Shown piece by piece: positions 11,213-22,032 of a DNA stretch of 64,000 bases. Within the stretch, counting starts at the first letter, position 1. Every line of letters starts with the position of its first letter. A model generated the notes under the pieces. That model did not search any database and was not told the origin of the DNA. It saw only the letters and a list, made by a program, of their open reading frames with translations. The stretch comes from Thuidium tamariscinum (lineage: Eukaryota; Streptophyta; Bryopsida; Hypnales; Thuidiaceae): assembly GCA_947034885.2 (NCBI GenBank), contig OX344756.2:23171489-23235488 (forward strand), written 5' to 3'. The translations under genes and the position numbers were made by a program.

Positions 11213-11650
11213 TCGTTGGCGAGCCGTCGCATGGACGGCCGATCCGTCCAAGGAACTCGAAAGCCGTCGAGGGGTGTCGGGAACTCCGAGACCGTCGAGG
11301 GGACGCGCTAAAGCCGTCGAGGGGAATGTTGAGGACGATGAAGCCGTCGACGGGACGCACCCATCCGTCCTGGGAATTTCGAAGCCATCCAGGAAACCGT
11401 CGAGGAACTGCGAGACCGTCGAGGGGACACGCTCGCCGTCCTCAGAATTCGGAAGCCGTCGAGGGGAATGTCGAGGACGATGAGGCCGTCGACGGGACGC
11501 ACCCATCCGTCCCGGGAATTTCGAAGCCGTCCAGGAAACCGTCGAGGAACTGCGAGACCGTCGACAGGACGCACAAGCTGTCCTGGGAATTCGGAGGTCC
11601 GTCGTGGAACGAGGCCATCCACGCGACCCCACAGGGCGTCCCAGGAATTC
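11213..11650. repeat. GC-rich CCGTCGAGG array upstream of the kinase gene
   Basis: This is a dense array of CCGTCGAGG / CCGTCGACGGG / CCGTCCAGG words. A unit of about 142 bases is tandemly duplicated (beginning near 11311 and 11453, with few differences). It is closely similar in vocabulary to the array at 3905-4455 but has its own longer unit. Open frames on both strands across this block are repeat artefacts. Confidence 0.78.
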
Positions 11651-11844
11651 TGAACCATTAAGGGGATCGTCGGGGAAGCACAGGGCGGTGAAGATGCCAG
11701 CGAAGACTTAATGGCAAGCCTCGTGCAACTGAAATTCCTCTACAAGGTAATAAGGTAACAGGCCAGAAACCGCCCATCTAAGGGTTGACACTGAATTTTG
11801 AGAAGGTCAAAAACCCAGCCTAAAGCCCTTGCCCAACCGAAGGT

Positions 11845-11884
11845 TTTAGGATTTAGGGTTTAGGGTTTAGGGTTTAGGGTTTAA
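11845..11884 (+). repeat. Telomere-like (TTTAGGG)n array, four to five units
   Basis: A short run of TTTAGGG units, with one variant unit at its left end, lies between the kinase-side GC array and AT-rich sequence. It is too short for a telomere. It could be an interstitial telomeric sequence or an expanded telo-box. A few dozen bases earlier (11749-11800) there is a fragment related to the MITE family at 32049-32381. Confidence 0.8.
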
Positions 11885-13119
11885 GTTCCTTTTTACTTTT
11901 GCGTAAATGAGGGTAAAATGTCTAGTTTAGTAATTTAATAACTTAAGAAGTGCATTATAATTTGTATTCGGTAATTGATCTTTATTTTCCTAGCGTCAAT
12001 CTAATTTTGCAAATTTTGAAGTAAATAAAAGAAATAACATGAAATGATTAAACTTATTGGTTCTAGTCTAAACACATACCTCTTCGGTTGATGCGTATCC
12101 GTTCTCAGTTGTGTCATCAAAAAGCTCTACTTCCTCCCTTTCCATCTAATTTCATTCTCCCCCGTAAATTTAGGAAATAGGAGCTAATTTTAATAATTTA
12201 ATCCGGCTTAATTAGCATTTGCTATTTGATGGTCACACTATAACTCCTTGAGGAACTTAAATCATTTCCGTACAATGACTTTGCCTAAATCTAATTCAAG
12301 CGTACATACATCTATTTTACAAAATGGGGTCATATAAAATGCCTAATTGAATTCTTCAACCCAATTATATTGTTGTAACTTACTAGGAATCTAGGATGTT
12401 TTTTGGTATGAAAGATGTGCCTATGGATGTTTCCTACATATCTCCTCTTTGCAAATTAATGCTAATTCATCACCAATGTTTTATAATCAATTATCATGCT
12501 AAACCATGAGTTTTGAATGAAACAATTCACCAAATACTGAATTTGACTTATGTGAAATCCACATTTGGTATGCTTGATTATATTATGCAAAATTCGTTTC
12601 AATGGCAGAATTGGATGATCCTAAACTTGTTGGTGGGTAGTGTGTAATGTACACGGCTAAAATTTTACATTGCCTTCCAGTGCTTCATCTCATATCGAGA
12701 ATGGCTGAAGTGATGGACCTTAAATTTTAGAAGTTGCCCTATGGATATGTAGGGATTTAAACTTCTCAATTTTAAATTCGGGAGCCATCCGACTAGGCAT
12801 GTATTTTTTAGGAAATTAGATTAGTACTACATGTACATATTAGTATATTACTATATTGCATAATATTCTGGTCATGTAGTCATGTACTCTACTTATGAGT
12901 TATGAAACTATGAGTTATGAAAGTATAAGTGAATGGCGAGCACTAATTAGGAGTTTAGGACGGGGGCACTGGCAAGCAAGACTCCGTTAGTGGGCACCAA
13001 CCAATTTTCAGAATTCAGATTCTTCTACGGAACCCTAAACCGCTCTAATCCTGTCTTTGCCGAAGTGTATGATAAACCCTAGAAGAAAGAGTTAGAATTC
13101 CGCAAGTGTGTTAATGGTT
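11885..13119. other. AT-rich interior of element 2, no gene seen
   Basis: No open frame with recognisable domains, no clear splice-site series and no inverted repeat stood out in this stretch. Confidence 0.6.
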
Positions 13120-13525
13120 TGAACCAAAAAAACACGTCAAAGGGTTAAAAAAGTTACCCCAAAAAAATATAGAAAGGGTTTGGAAAGAAATTGTCAAGCC
13201 CTGTTCGAATAAAAAAAATGTGGAAATGGGTTGGAAAAAAATGTGTTAATGGTTCAATTAAAAAAAATAGGGAAAAGGTTTGAATCCCCAAAATGGAAGT
13301 GGTGTGAATAAAGCAAAACGTTAATGGTTTCGGGTGTTGGGCAAAAATATATAGAAGGGATTTGGACCAAAAAATGGGTTAATGGATCGACTAAAAAAAT
13401 ATGGAAATGATTCGGTTTGGAAAAAAATGTGGAAATGGTTTGAATAAAAAAAATAGGAATGGTTTGAATAAAAAAAATGGGAAAGGTTTGAATAAAAAAA
13501 ATGGGAATGGTTTGAATAATAGACT
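13120..13525 (+). repeat. Low-complexity array of AATGGTTTGAATAAAAAAAA-type units
   Basis: These are degenerate units of roughly 22-40 bases with the words GGTTTGAATAAAAAAAATGG and GTTAATGG. The reverse-complement word set (CCATTTCCATATTTTTTT, AACCATTAACACATTTTTTT) forms the longer array at 18925-20160. The two arrays are therefore in inverted orientation on either side of the RING gene. Tyr/Phe/Ser-rich open frames here are artefacts of the repeat. Confidence 0.7.
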
Positions 13526-13545
13526 CGGGGGTTCACCCCCTTTAT

Positions 13546-15110
13546 CTTTTGGTAACCACGTGCGATAATGGGGTATTTAATGGGGGGGTATTTATGTCCT
13601 TCTCATGTTTTTTTCCCTCCCTATTAGTAGAAATAAAACTACCGGAGTGTATTTTAGAGTACCCTATTTTCTTTTGTAAATTCTTTGAAGGACTATTTGT
13701 GAACACCCTATTTTTTTTCTACATTTCATAATTACAAAATATTGAGAAGATCAAAAACATTGTATACAAGGAAACATGTGAGCTTCAAGGATTTTGATGA
13801 ACTAAGAACATGGTGAAACGCACAGCATATGCTATCTATATGCCACTAAAGAGTTTGAAAATCAAAAATCAAAGCTACAACTATTTATATTTCACCATTT
13901 ATAAGAAAACAAAGCACACAATAGAGAAATTAAACTATAGTATACAATCCTAATTAATGCAATATTTAAAACCAATTTAAAGGCACAAGAGCATATTCAC
14001 ATTCATTTATATAATAAGAAAACTTAGGGAATTTAATAAGCCGATTGTGTTTAAAAACACAAGTATCAATAAGTCTGCAAATCCATTCTAACATCTAAAA
14101 TGAAGAAGTTCAAGGACCTCTTGCTCTCAAATCAACTATTATGGTAGGAAGCTCACACGAAGGTTCATAAACTATGCAGGCTTTTTTATCTGCCTAATAG
14201 GACTATAGGAGGGTCTGAAATCTGAATTGGAAAGCTCATTGTGCGGAAACTAATTGTGGATTATATTGAAGCATGCTAAGATTTGATTTTTACTATATGA
14301 ATGGATGGTTTTAGAGTTACAATGGATTCAATCGTAACTAAGTGTACTTATAGGTGTCTACTAATTTTATTCAAAATAAAAAATGGTTGTTAAACTACCT
14401 TCTTTCAAATGTGAAATTGTTTTGAAATAATGATTAATTGAAGAATTCATTTCAGTTTTTGAAAGGGACACATTTAGAAACCATTTCAAACCATTTTTTA
14501 CATGTTGCATTACTAGTTTATTCACCAAACCAGATTCTTTTAGAAACTGTGCATGTATAGATTTTCAAGGCTTACTGATCACAAATAGGGTCCTATGACA
14601 AATTGTGTTTGAAAATTAATAATTAATTCAATTTTTCTTCCAAAAAATATGAAACAACTTGTATTAGATTCCTCATCTATTTCTCCTTGACTGAAAAATA
14701 AACTAAAAATATTTTCATCTAAAGACATACACGAAAAAGGCAAATCAACTCTTAATTTAAATAAGTGCAATCTTTGCCTCCTACCATGCATACATGGCTA
14801 ACACACTTGTCACAATCATGAATCCCAAAAAAATTTAAAAAAAAATACAAGATCTGAATGAGTCACACACTTGTCACAACCATGAATGAATCCCAAATTT
14901 TTTTAAAAAGAAATGCAAGCTATGAATGTTAATTCACTGAGCTCCAATAAAAATTACAGTATATAGGTACTGCATTGGCAATCTTCACCAGTTCACCCAC
15001 ATTAAAATTCTGCTGTCTTACAGCTTATTGCATCTCAATTGCCTAAATGAATACCAATTGCGTAATTGGATCCTGGCTGTCTAATTGGATTCCACCTGCC
15101 TAATTGAAAT
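13546..15110. other. AT-rich interior of element 2, no gene seen
   Basis: The stretch is unremarkable apart from a diverged fragment near 14569-14720, whose words (AAAAAATATGAAACAACTTG) match the interior of the MITE family at 32049-32381. Confidence 0.55.
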
Positions 15111-15124
15111 TCAGTATATATTGG

Positions 15125-15925
15125 GCCCACCTATTGGGCCCGTCCAGGACCTGGGCAGGCCGTCACGGGGACGGAGAGCATCCAGAAAACCGTCCAGGAA
15201 GACGGGCCCGTCCAGGACCTGGGCAGGCCGTCACGGGGACGGAGGGCGTCCCTAAAACCGTCCAGGAAGACGGGCCCATCGAGGACGGCCAGGGAGGATT
15301 GACCCCTCTATTGTCCCTTTTTTACCCTTGCAGAAAACCCTGGAATTTCTTTTATTTTTCACACAAATTCTTTTTTGCAAATTCTGAATTCTTATTTGGA
15401 ATCAGAGACCTCGATTTAGCTAGGGGACTTGTTGAAATCTAAAATTTAATCGGCACAAATTAGGGGGGAATTTTTTACATTTACCCTCCGGAGGGGCAAT
15501 AGAGGGGTCAGTCCTCCCTGGCCGTCGAGGACCTGGGCAGGCCGTCACGGGGACGGAGGGCGTCCAGAAAACCATCCAGCAACACGGGCCCGTCCAGGAC
15601 CTGGGCAGGCCGTCCGCAACGAATTTGGCTGCGGGCCGGAGCGTCAACCTGTCCGGGCAGGCTGTCCACAGCGGAACAGTGGCCGTCCAAGACCACGGGC
15701 AGGTCGTCACGAAGAGCCATTTTGGGCCATCGAATTTGCAATTCGGCGGAGTAATTATGGATTTTCGAACTCATGAGTGTTTTCGAACTCGTTGACGGCG
15801 CCGGACCTGTGGACGGCCTCTGTGACGTCATCCCGAAGCTGTCGACGGCCTCCCGAACCTCCGTCGACGCTCCCTGGACGCCCCAGCCGTCGATGGCCGT
15901 CCGCATCAACGGCTCCAGGTGGTGC
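15125..15925. repeat. GC-rich CCGTCCAGGACCTGGGCAGG array upstream of the plus-strand RING gene
   Basis: Units of about 67 bases containing CCGTCCAGGACCTGGGCAGG and CCGTCACGGGGACGGAG repeat at 15130-15300 and again at 15520-15620. A diverged run with CCGTCGACGG words follows to 15925. The two blocks are separated by about 190 bases of AT-rich sequence, bounded by an inverted repeat (15283-15309 and 15498-15524, with CCTCTATTG at its inner edge). A sequence related to that AT-rich insert occurs near 35560-35720, suggesting a small inserted element. Confidence 0.75.
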
Positions 15926-15981
15926 ATGGCGATGTGATTAGACACAAATTAACACTCCTAACGAGGCTTGGTAATGGGGAG

Positions 15982-15988
15982 TATAAAT
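15982..15988 (+). promoter_or_regulatory. TATA box of the plus-strand RING gene
   Basis: TATAAAT lies about 60 bases after the array ends and about 200 bases before the coding ATG at 16189. A probable leader intron ends at an acceptor (TGTGTGCAG) at 16183. Confidence 0.6.
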
Positions 15989-16188
15989 CCCAAATTCAGC
16001 CACAATTAACCTTGCTTTCTCTCTTGAGTTGCTCTGTCCTAGCTTGAAAAAAGCTTTGCATTGCAATTCGGGAGGAAGTCAAGCATTTGGCTATTGCTTT
16101 GCCACATTCCAGTTGCCCTCACGCAACAGGAGGCAGAGCATAGTCATCTGTACATACATACTGTGTTGTGGCATTGTGTGCAGGTACT

Positions 16189-18551
16189 ATGGCCTTAAAC
16201 CCTGGAGAGATGGTACTACATGTAGAGAACCCCCCCATGGCAGAGAACCAGGAGGTGGTAATTGCTGGAAATCACCCCCCAGTGGTAGAAAACCAGGAGA
16301 TGGTAACCCATGAAGGTGAACCCCCACACAGGAGGCGTCGTGGGAACAGGAGCACTGTAGACTGGGCGACTTTCAACACTGGAGAAGTTTTGGCCGGGCA
16401 CGGGTGGGAACAGGCGCTTGAGCCATGGACCCGCACCACATGTCAGAGATACGTGGACTAGGCCACATCAACCGCCATTTTCCACGGGAGAGAAATGAGA
16501 CGCAAGTGCGATCTGGCGTTGCATTGATCAAGTATTGCGTACACCCAACGTTCAAGAAGCGGTTGACCGAGGTGGCATTGGCACTTTGGGGGACCCTCTC
16601 GAACAAGGATGGGACCCTCGCATTGTGTCAAATGGCGTATGCAGAGGTTTTTTTGGGCAAGGACGTGGATTGGAACACGTATCCGGCAAAACAACGGGGC
16701 GGCCGTTTCCCTGCTAAAAGCCGTAGAATTCCACCAAATCCTGAAGTGCAATTGGAGGGCGAAGGACTGGCTGGGGCACAAGGGGACGAAGCGGTGGCCG
16801 CGGACCCCATGGAGGTCGACAATGCACCTCAAGGCGCTAACGAACAAAATCCGATGGCTCCCGAATTGGAGGCGCCCATTGCCGGTCCAAGCGAGCCCAT
16901 GCCACTCGCCATTCACCCAATTCCCCCGTCCATGACAATTAATGAAGTATTTGGAGCAAATGGGGAATTAGAGGCATTACGTGCATTGGTAATTAAGCTG
17001 CGTGAGGATGGTGCAGAAGCTGAGCGAAGGCACGAGATGGAGGTACAAGCCCACAACGCACGAGTGAAGGCTTTGGAGGAAACGAATGCTAAGTTACTAG
17101 CAAGTAACATTGACTTGCTTGAACGTGAACGTCGCCAAAGCACGGATGGCACTCCACCATTGGATGAGGTCGTGGAGCGGGCCACATATGGTCTAATTAA
17201 GCCAGCTGACCCGTTGACGGTGCGCCAGGTGCGGCCTCGTGGTATATTCCCAACACCACATTTTCGTGGTGAGAGTTCAAATGCGGCAACCCAATCAACA
17301 GATGCATTGGGCCAAGAGTTCATAAGCGTTGAGCGCGTGGCATACGATGCCCTTGTGGCACGAGCGGAGCGTGCAGAGGGCGAGTGCAATGAGGCCAAGG
17401 CCAACATGGAGACTGTATCAGCGGCTTTGGAGGGACTACAGGACGAGTTGGCATTTGTAAATGCCATGAAGGATAGATTGTTGCAGCAAACGTCAACTAC
17501 GAGGGAGCAAAAGTTGCTTGCCATGAGCAACATGAGATTGGCATGCACTTTGGCTATGAACGAGGTCGCACAATTGCAGCGTGAAGTCAGGAGAATAGCT
17601 GCACAATTTAGAGATGGTAGCCAACGTTATTTTGGCTTGACATCGTGGGCCCGACTGGAGGATATGTTTCCAGTTACATTGCCCCAAAATCGCGATAATG
17701 CAAGCATTGATTGGGACGGGCATCCGCATCTAGACTTCCAATTCAACACCGCGAGATATCAATACGGGCCCGTGGATAGAGAAGGCAATGCCCCCTTACT
17801 GTGGCCCATAGTTCCCGAGTTTGTGAAAGATGGAACGACGTGCACGATTTGCATGGAACCGTTTGGACCCGAGGGTGGATTTTGCCTTGGAACGTGTGGA
17901 CATATGTACCACCCCGGATGTCTCATTCCGCACATGGTCACAAGAAAGCGGTGCGCACAATGCAAGGCTCCTTTGCACCGGCGGTTGTACGTCCAATTTG
18001 GGTTGGAGGATTACATGCCCCCACACTTCGAGTTGAACGAAGAGAACTTGCCTGGCGATGAGAATAGAGGGAGTTGGGGTAATGACATGATATGGATGTG
18101 GAAGTGGGGCTATGACAGTAGACACCTCGCCGTGCGCAGCGTGCAAGACATTCCGTGGAACGATGATGCGGAGATTACGGAGGTGTGCAAGAAGCTGATT
18201 AGTGCGGGCGATCCAGGGTGGCGAGTATTTTTTGGCCAACTTGCTGGTGGCCATTGGGACTTGGACCGACAGGAGTTCGTGCGCCGACCACATCCAGAGA
18301 ATGTGGTTTTTGACTCTAGTGGAAATCCTATCGGAATACTCCAAGACATGGATCATGAGGCACAAATGAGGTTCATCGAAGACAGTACGTTCAATGAGGT
18401 GCAAATGTTGTCAACCATTTCTTCCTACTTGCACGATCGATATGATCGGACCGTAGTGGCTATGTTGAACAATTTGCAATCTAGAGAAGGATTGCAAGAT
18501 TTTTTGAGAAATAGTATAGGCAGAGGCATTGTAGAACCAGAACAAGGTTGA
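16189..18551 (+). pseudogene. Coiled-coil RING-H2 protein, transposon cargo, one frameshift
   Basis: The first 90 codons read from ATG 16189 to TAG at 16459, ending with the conserved EPWTRTTCQRYVD. Homology to the minus-strand relative (291-2723) continues immediately in the next frame (GHINRHFPRE, LIKYC) and stays open to TGA at 18551, giving about 787 codons in all. Total length is one base short of a multiple of three, so a single-base loss near 16459 explains the break. The middle third is coiled coil (repeated ALVARAERAEGE-like heptads). The RING-H2 finger is CTIC, then TCGHMYHPGC, then KRCAQC, about residue 470 counted from 16425. The C-terminal domain matches its relative. An E3 ligase role is inferred only. 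A shortened protein could start at the ATG at 16425 and would keep everything but the N-terminus. Confidence 0.8.
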
Positions 18552-18924
18552 ATACCTTCTGGTGATGAGTTAGGCCATTAGACGGATGTATAGTATATTA
18601 GTATTGTAAATAGTATTTGGCTATGACGACCATTTACGAGCGTTTGTTGCTCATGTTGCAAAAGTACACTTTTTGGGCAATGAAGCATTTTCATTTTTCT
18701 CATACAACTGTATTGTCTGTTAAACACTTAAACTGAAAACTTAACCATGAACAAATGAAAAGAATACTCAATACGTTTGCTTGAAATGTATGTGCAACAA
18801 GTTCATTTAAATCCAATGCCATACTTTCACTTAAAGTAGATTTTGTAAGTTCACTTTTAAAAATTGCCAAAATTCTATTTTTTACATATGCCACAAGTAT
18901 ATATGCTTTTGTTTTTTATTCCCA

Positions 18925-20160
18925 CCATTTCGAATTTTTTTAATCAAACCATTAACCCAAGTTTTTCCCACCGCATTTTTCCACATTTTTTTTTCCACAT
19001 GTCAAACCATAACCATTTTTTTACCCTAACCCATTTCCATTTGTTAGATTCAAACCCTTTCCATATTTTAGATTGAACCCATTTCCATATTTTTATTAGT
19101 CGAACCATGAACACATTTTTTTAAACCATTTCTATATTTTTTTGTCGTCCACATTTCAAACCATCAACGTTCTTTTTTATTCAAAGCATTCCCATTTTAT
19201 TGATTCAAACTATTTCCAATTTGAGCCTTAACCATTAAGGCATTAACATTTTTTTTCCAAACCATTTCTAAATGTTTTTTATTCAACATTTCAAACCATG
19301 AAAGTTTTTTTTTCAAACCATTTCCATATTATTTTTAATCAAACCCTGAACACATTTTCTTTCCAACTTATTTCCATATTTTTTTTAGTCAAACCATTAA
19401 CACATTTTTTTTCACGACCCTTTCTATAAGTTTTTTTCCAACCTTTCCAACCATTGCCTTTTTTTTTATTCAACCGATTTCCATTTTTTTTTTTATTCGA
19501 AGCATTTTCATATATTTTTTAGTCGAAACATGAACACATTTTTTTTCCAAACCATTTCTATATTTTTTTGTATTCAACATTTCAAATTATTAACTTTTTT
19601 TTAATGCAAAGCATTTCCTTTTTCTTTTTCTTTGATTCAAACCATTTCCATATTTTTTTTAGTCGAACCATTAACCCATCTTTTTTCCAAACCATTTCTA
19701 TATTTTTCTTTCTAACACCCTATACCATTACCGTTTTTCTTTACTCAAAACTTGGCCATTTTTTTACCCTAAACCATTTCCATATTTATTCTAGTCAAAC
19801 AATTAACACATTTTTTTTCCAAACCATTTCTAAATTTGTTTTTCCAACATTTCAACCCATTTCCATATTTCTTTTAGTCAAACCCTAATTACATTTTTTT
19901 CCCAACCCATTTCCAAATTTTTTTGGTTGAGCCATTAACACATTTTTTTCCAAACCCTTTCTATATTTTTTTTTCATTCAACATTTCAAACCATTAACGT
20001 TTTTTTTATTCAAACCATTTCCATAATTTTTTTATTCGAACAATTAACACATTTTTTTTCAAAACCAGTTTTACATTTTTTTTTATTCACAATTCCAAAC
20101 CATTAACGTTATTTTCATTCAAACCATTTCCTTTTTTTTGATTCAAACCACCAAAACCTT
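18925..20160 (-). repeat. 1.2-kb low-complexity array of AAACCATTTCCATATTTTTT-type units
   Basis: Degenerate units of roughly 40-60 bases alternate AACCATTTC(C/T)ATATTTTTTT and GTCGAACCATTAACACATTTTTTT. The word set is the reverse complement of the array at 13120-13525. Poly-T runs suggest slippage growth. Phe-rich open frames here are artefacts. Confidence 0.75.
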
Positions 20161-20324
20161 TTTTTAAAATACAGAATATATATTATATTTAGACTATGGA
20201 AGGCCTAAAATACAAAACCATGGGAAATTATTTTTTGAGAGATGGTTAAACCTCATAGACTAATGAGAAAATTTTGATTGCGAATATGAACTCAGACTTT
20301 TAAGTCTTACAAATAAAGAGTTCC

Positions 20325-20813
20325 AGTCCACGGAGCCCAGGCCGTCCATCCTGACCGTCGACGGCACGGCCAGGCCGTCCATCGAACCCAGGCCGTCCAA
20401 CCTTCCTCTCAATCCAAGCCGTCCTTCCCAAGCGTAGACCGTACCCAGACCGTCGATCTGGAGGCGTCCGTCCAGGCCGTCCACTGGACGTCCTGTCCAT
20501 CGGGGCCGTCCATACCCCGCGAGCGGGGCTGTCCCCTAAAACCGTCTACCGGATCCGGACCGTCCGCAGAACCCAGAGTGTCCATCCAAGCCGTCCAGTC
20601 AGCCAGGACCGTCCATCGGAACTGTCCACCGAGCACGTCCTTCCAGGCCGTCCACGGAGGTCGTCCGTGAGGGCGTCCACGACCGCTGTCACGATTTTTC
20701 ATCCTCTGTCGCGGATTCTGTCGTGAATTTCATCCTGACGGACGCTCGGCTCCCCATCACGTCAGCGGACGGACATCCTGACGGACGGACGTGACGCGAC
20801 GAAAGCAACCCTG
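20325..20813. repeat. Right terminal repeat and GC-rich array of element 2
   Basis: This is an array of GGCCGTCCA and GACCGTCC words, then two copies of CATCCTGACGGACG (near 20729 and 20773), then the terminus ...GCAACCCTG at 20813. The left end has a related CTATCCTGACGTGACG close to its terminus. Unlike the other arrays, no gene is attached to this one. Confidence 0.78.
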
Positions 20814-20821
20814 CTTGCTAC
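20814..20821. repeat. Right 8-bp target-site duplication of element 2
   Basis: CTTGCTAC is identical to 3897-3904, and copia coding sequence resumes immediately after it. Confidence 0.93.
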
Positions 20822-21636
20822 ACACGTGCAATCTGGAATTCATTTATCAAAAGAAGTTCCCACTCAATCACAAGAACAATATGTACTTTATCCTCAAATT
20901 ATTGGCAGTTTGATGCATGCCATTGTGAACACCAGACTTGATTGTGCTTATACAATCAGTACTTTAGCACAATATTTAACAATTCCAGATTGAATCCCAT
21001 ATACAAACACTTAAAAGAACATTGCGATATATAAATGGCACTTTACCTTATGGAATATGCTACCAAAAATCATCCGATGGCACTGTTCTTCATAGATATT
21101 CTGATGCAGATTGGGTTGGCTGCAAAGAAACTCGCAGATCTACCTCTGGTTATTGCTACATCTTGGCTGGAGGTGTCATTTCATGGGGCAGCAAGAAACA
21201 AACGTCAGTGGCACTTTCCTCTACTGAATCCGAGTACATGGCCATGGCCAAAGCCACAACTGAGGCAATTTGGTTAAGGAAATTACTGAAAGAACTTGGC
21301 TTTCTACAACAAAAACCAACATTAATATACTCAGATTCACAAAGTGCTATTGCACTTACTCATAATCCAAAATTTCTCTCTAGATCAAAACATATTGACA
21401 CCCAATACCATTATACACGTGAACAAGTTCTTTTACAAGAAGTTCAACTACAATATATTCCAACAGCACAAATGACTGCTGATATATTTACAAAGTCATT
21501 ATCTAAAGATAAACATTATCAATGTATGAAGAATCTTGGCACGTGTCACCCACCTACTTACAACCCACAAGCCAATATTGTTTTTGTAACACCACCAGAT
21601 TACAACAATAACTTCAACTCCCTCCGGCCGCATTGA
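20822..21636 (+). pseudogene. Ty1-copia RT C-terminus and RNase H
   Basis: Continues the RT fragment at 3373-3904. It begins with HVQSGIHLSKE, then QIIGSLMHAIVNTRLDCAYTI. The frame breaks near 20993, where about two bases appear lost, before TLKRTLRYINGT. RNase H follows with the acidic residues in place: SDADWVG, SSTESEYMA, YSDSQSA and HIDTQYHYTRE. RNase H removes the RNA strand during reverse transcription. It ends at TGA 21636. Together with the TAA in the RT part, this copy is dead. Confidence 0.92.
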
Positions 21637-21960
21637 AAGTCACCCGGCAACAGCTCCTGCTTTGGCCCCCAGCTTCTTCCGCTCCTGCACTGCTCCGCCG
21701 CTGCTCCTGCCGCTCCTGCTCCGCCGCCTTGTCCTCCCGGAACTGCAGCCGCTGCCTTAGCTCCCCGTCCGCCTTCGACTCCGGGCAACTATAGACTCAG
21801 GCTTCGACTCCTCTGTTCTCTGGCACTGCGGCTTGTCCTCTCCAAAACTGCGCTTTCAGGCGGTGCCGCTCTCGCTGTCAACTCCGTGCAAGCAGCCGAC
21901 TCGGGACAACTTCGACCAGCCAACAGAGAACCCTAACTTTGTTAGAGAAACAAGACCGTT
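21637..21960. other. GC-rich block between copia pol and the polypurine tract
   Basis: About 320 bases of C- and CTGC/CCGCT-rich sequence (for example CTGCTCCGCCGCTGCTCCTG) stand out from the AT-rich copia sequence on both sides. The first bases still read in the pol frame. It may be host sequence picked up by the retroelement, or a GC-rich 3' untranslated segment. I recognise no protein on either strand. Confidence 0.5.
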
Positions 21961-22032
21961 TCAAATGGATGAAAACGGATGAATGTTTCAGACACACAAT
22001 AGTAGTTCATTAGTTCAAAATACTAGTGGGAG

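Larger units (their letters stand above)
3905..20813. mobile_element. Complete 16.9-kb hAT-superfamily element carrying kinase and RING cargo (element 2)
   Basis: The left end is TAGGGTTGTCTATCC. The right end, read inwards, is CAGGGTTGCTTTCG. The exact flanking octamer CTTGCTAC marks insertion into a copia RT gene. The TAGGG/CAGGG asymmetry matches known hAT ends such as maize Ac. Inside are a BED/DUF659/hAT-C transposase (4688-7822, plus), a kinase-like gene (9451-11009, minus), a coiled-coil RING gene (16189-18551, plus), GC-rich arrays at both ends and before each gene, a telomere-like array, two AT-rich low-complexity arrays, and a later TTAA-type insertion (8204-9136). Most hAT elements are a few kilobases, so this one is unusually large. 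All three genes carry stops or frameshifts, so this copy is not autonomous now. Confidence 0.88.

Noticed and set aside
11045-11661. Open frames of up to 195 codons on both strands
   Set aside because: Same artefact in the CCGTCGAGG array; the duplicated 142-bp unit repeats the peptide.
11845-11884. A chromosome end
   Set aside because: Only four to five telomere units with ordinary sequence on both sides.
2888-15925. CRISPR-like repeat-spacer arrays
   Set aside because: The GC-rich arrays have degenerate units without regular unique spacers, and the context is eukaryotic.
18864-19888. Phe/Ser-rich membrane-protein-like frames
   Set aside because: Translation of the AACCATTTCCATATTTTTT array.
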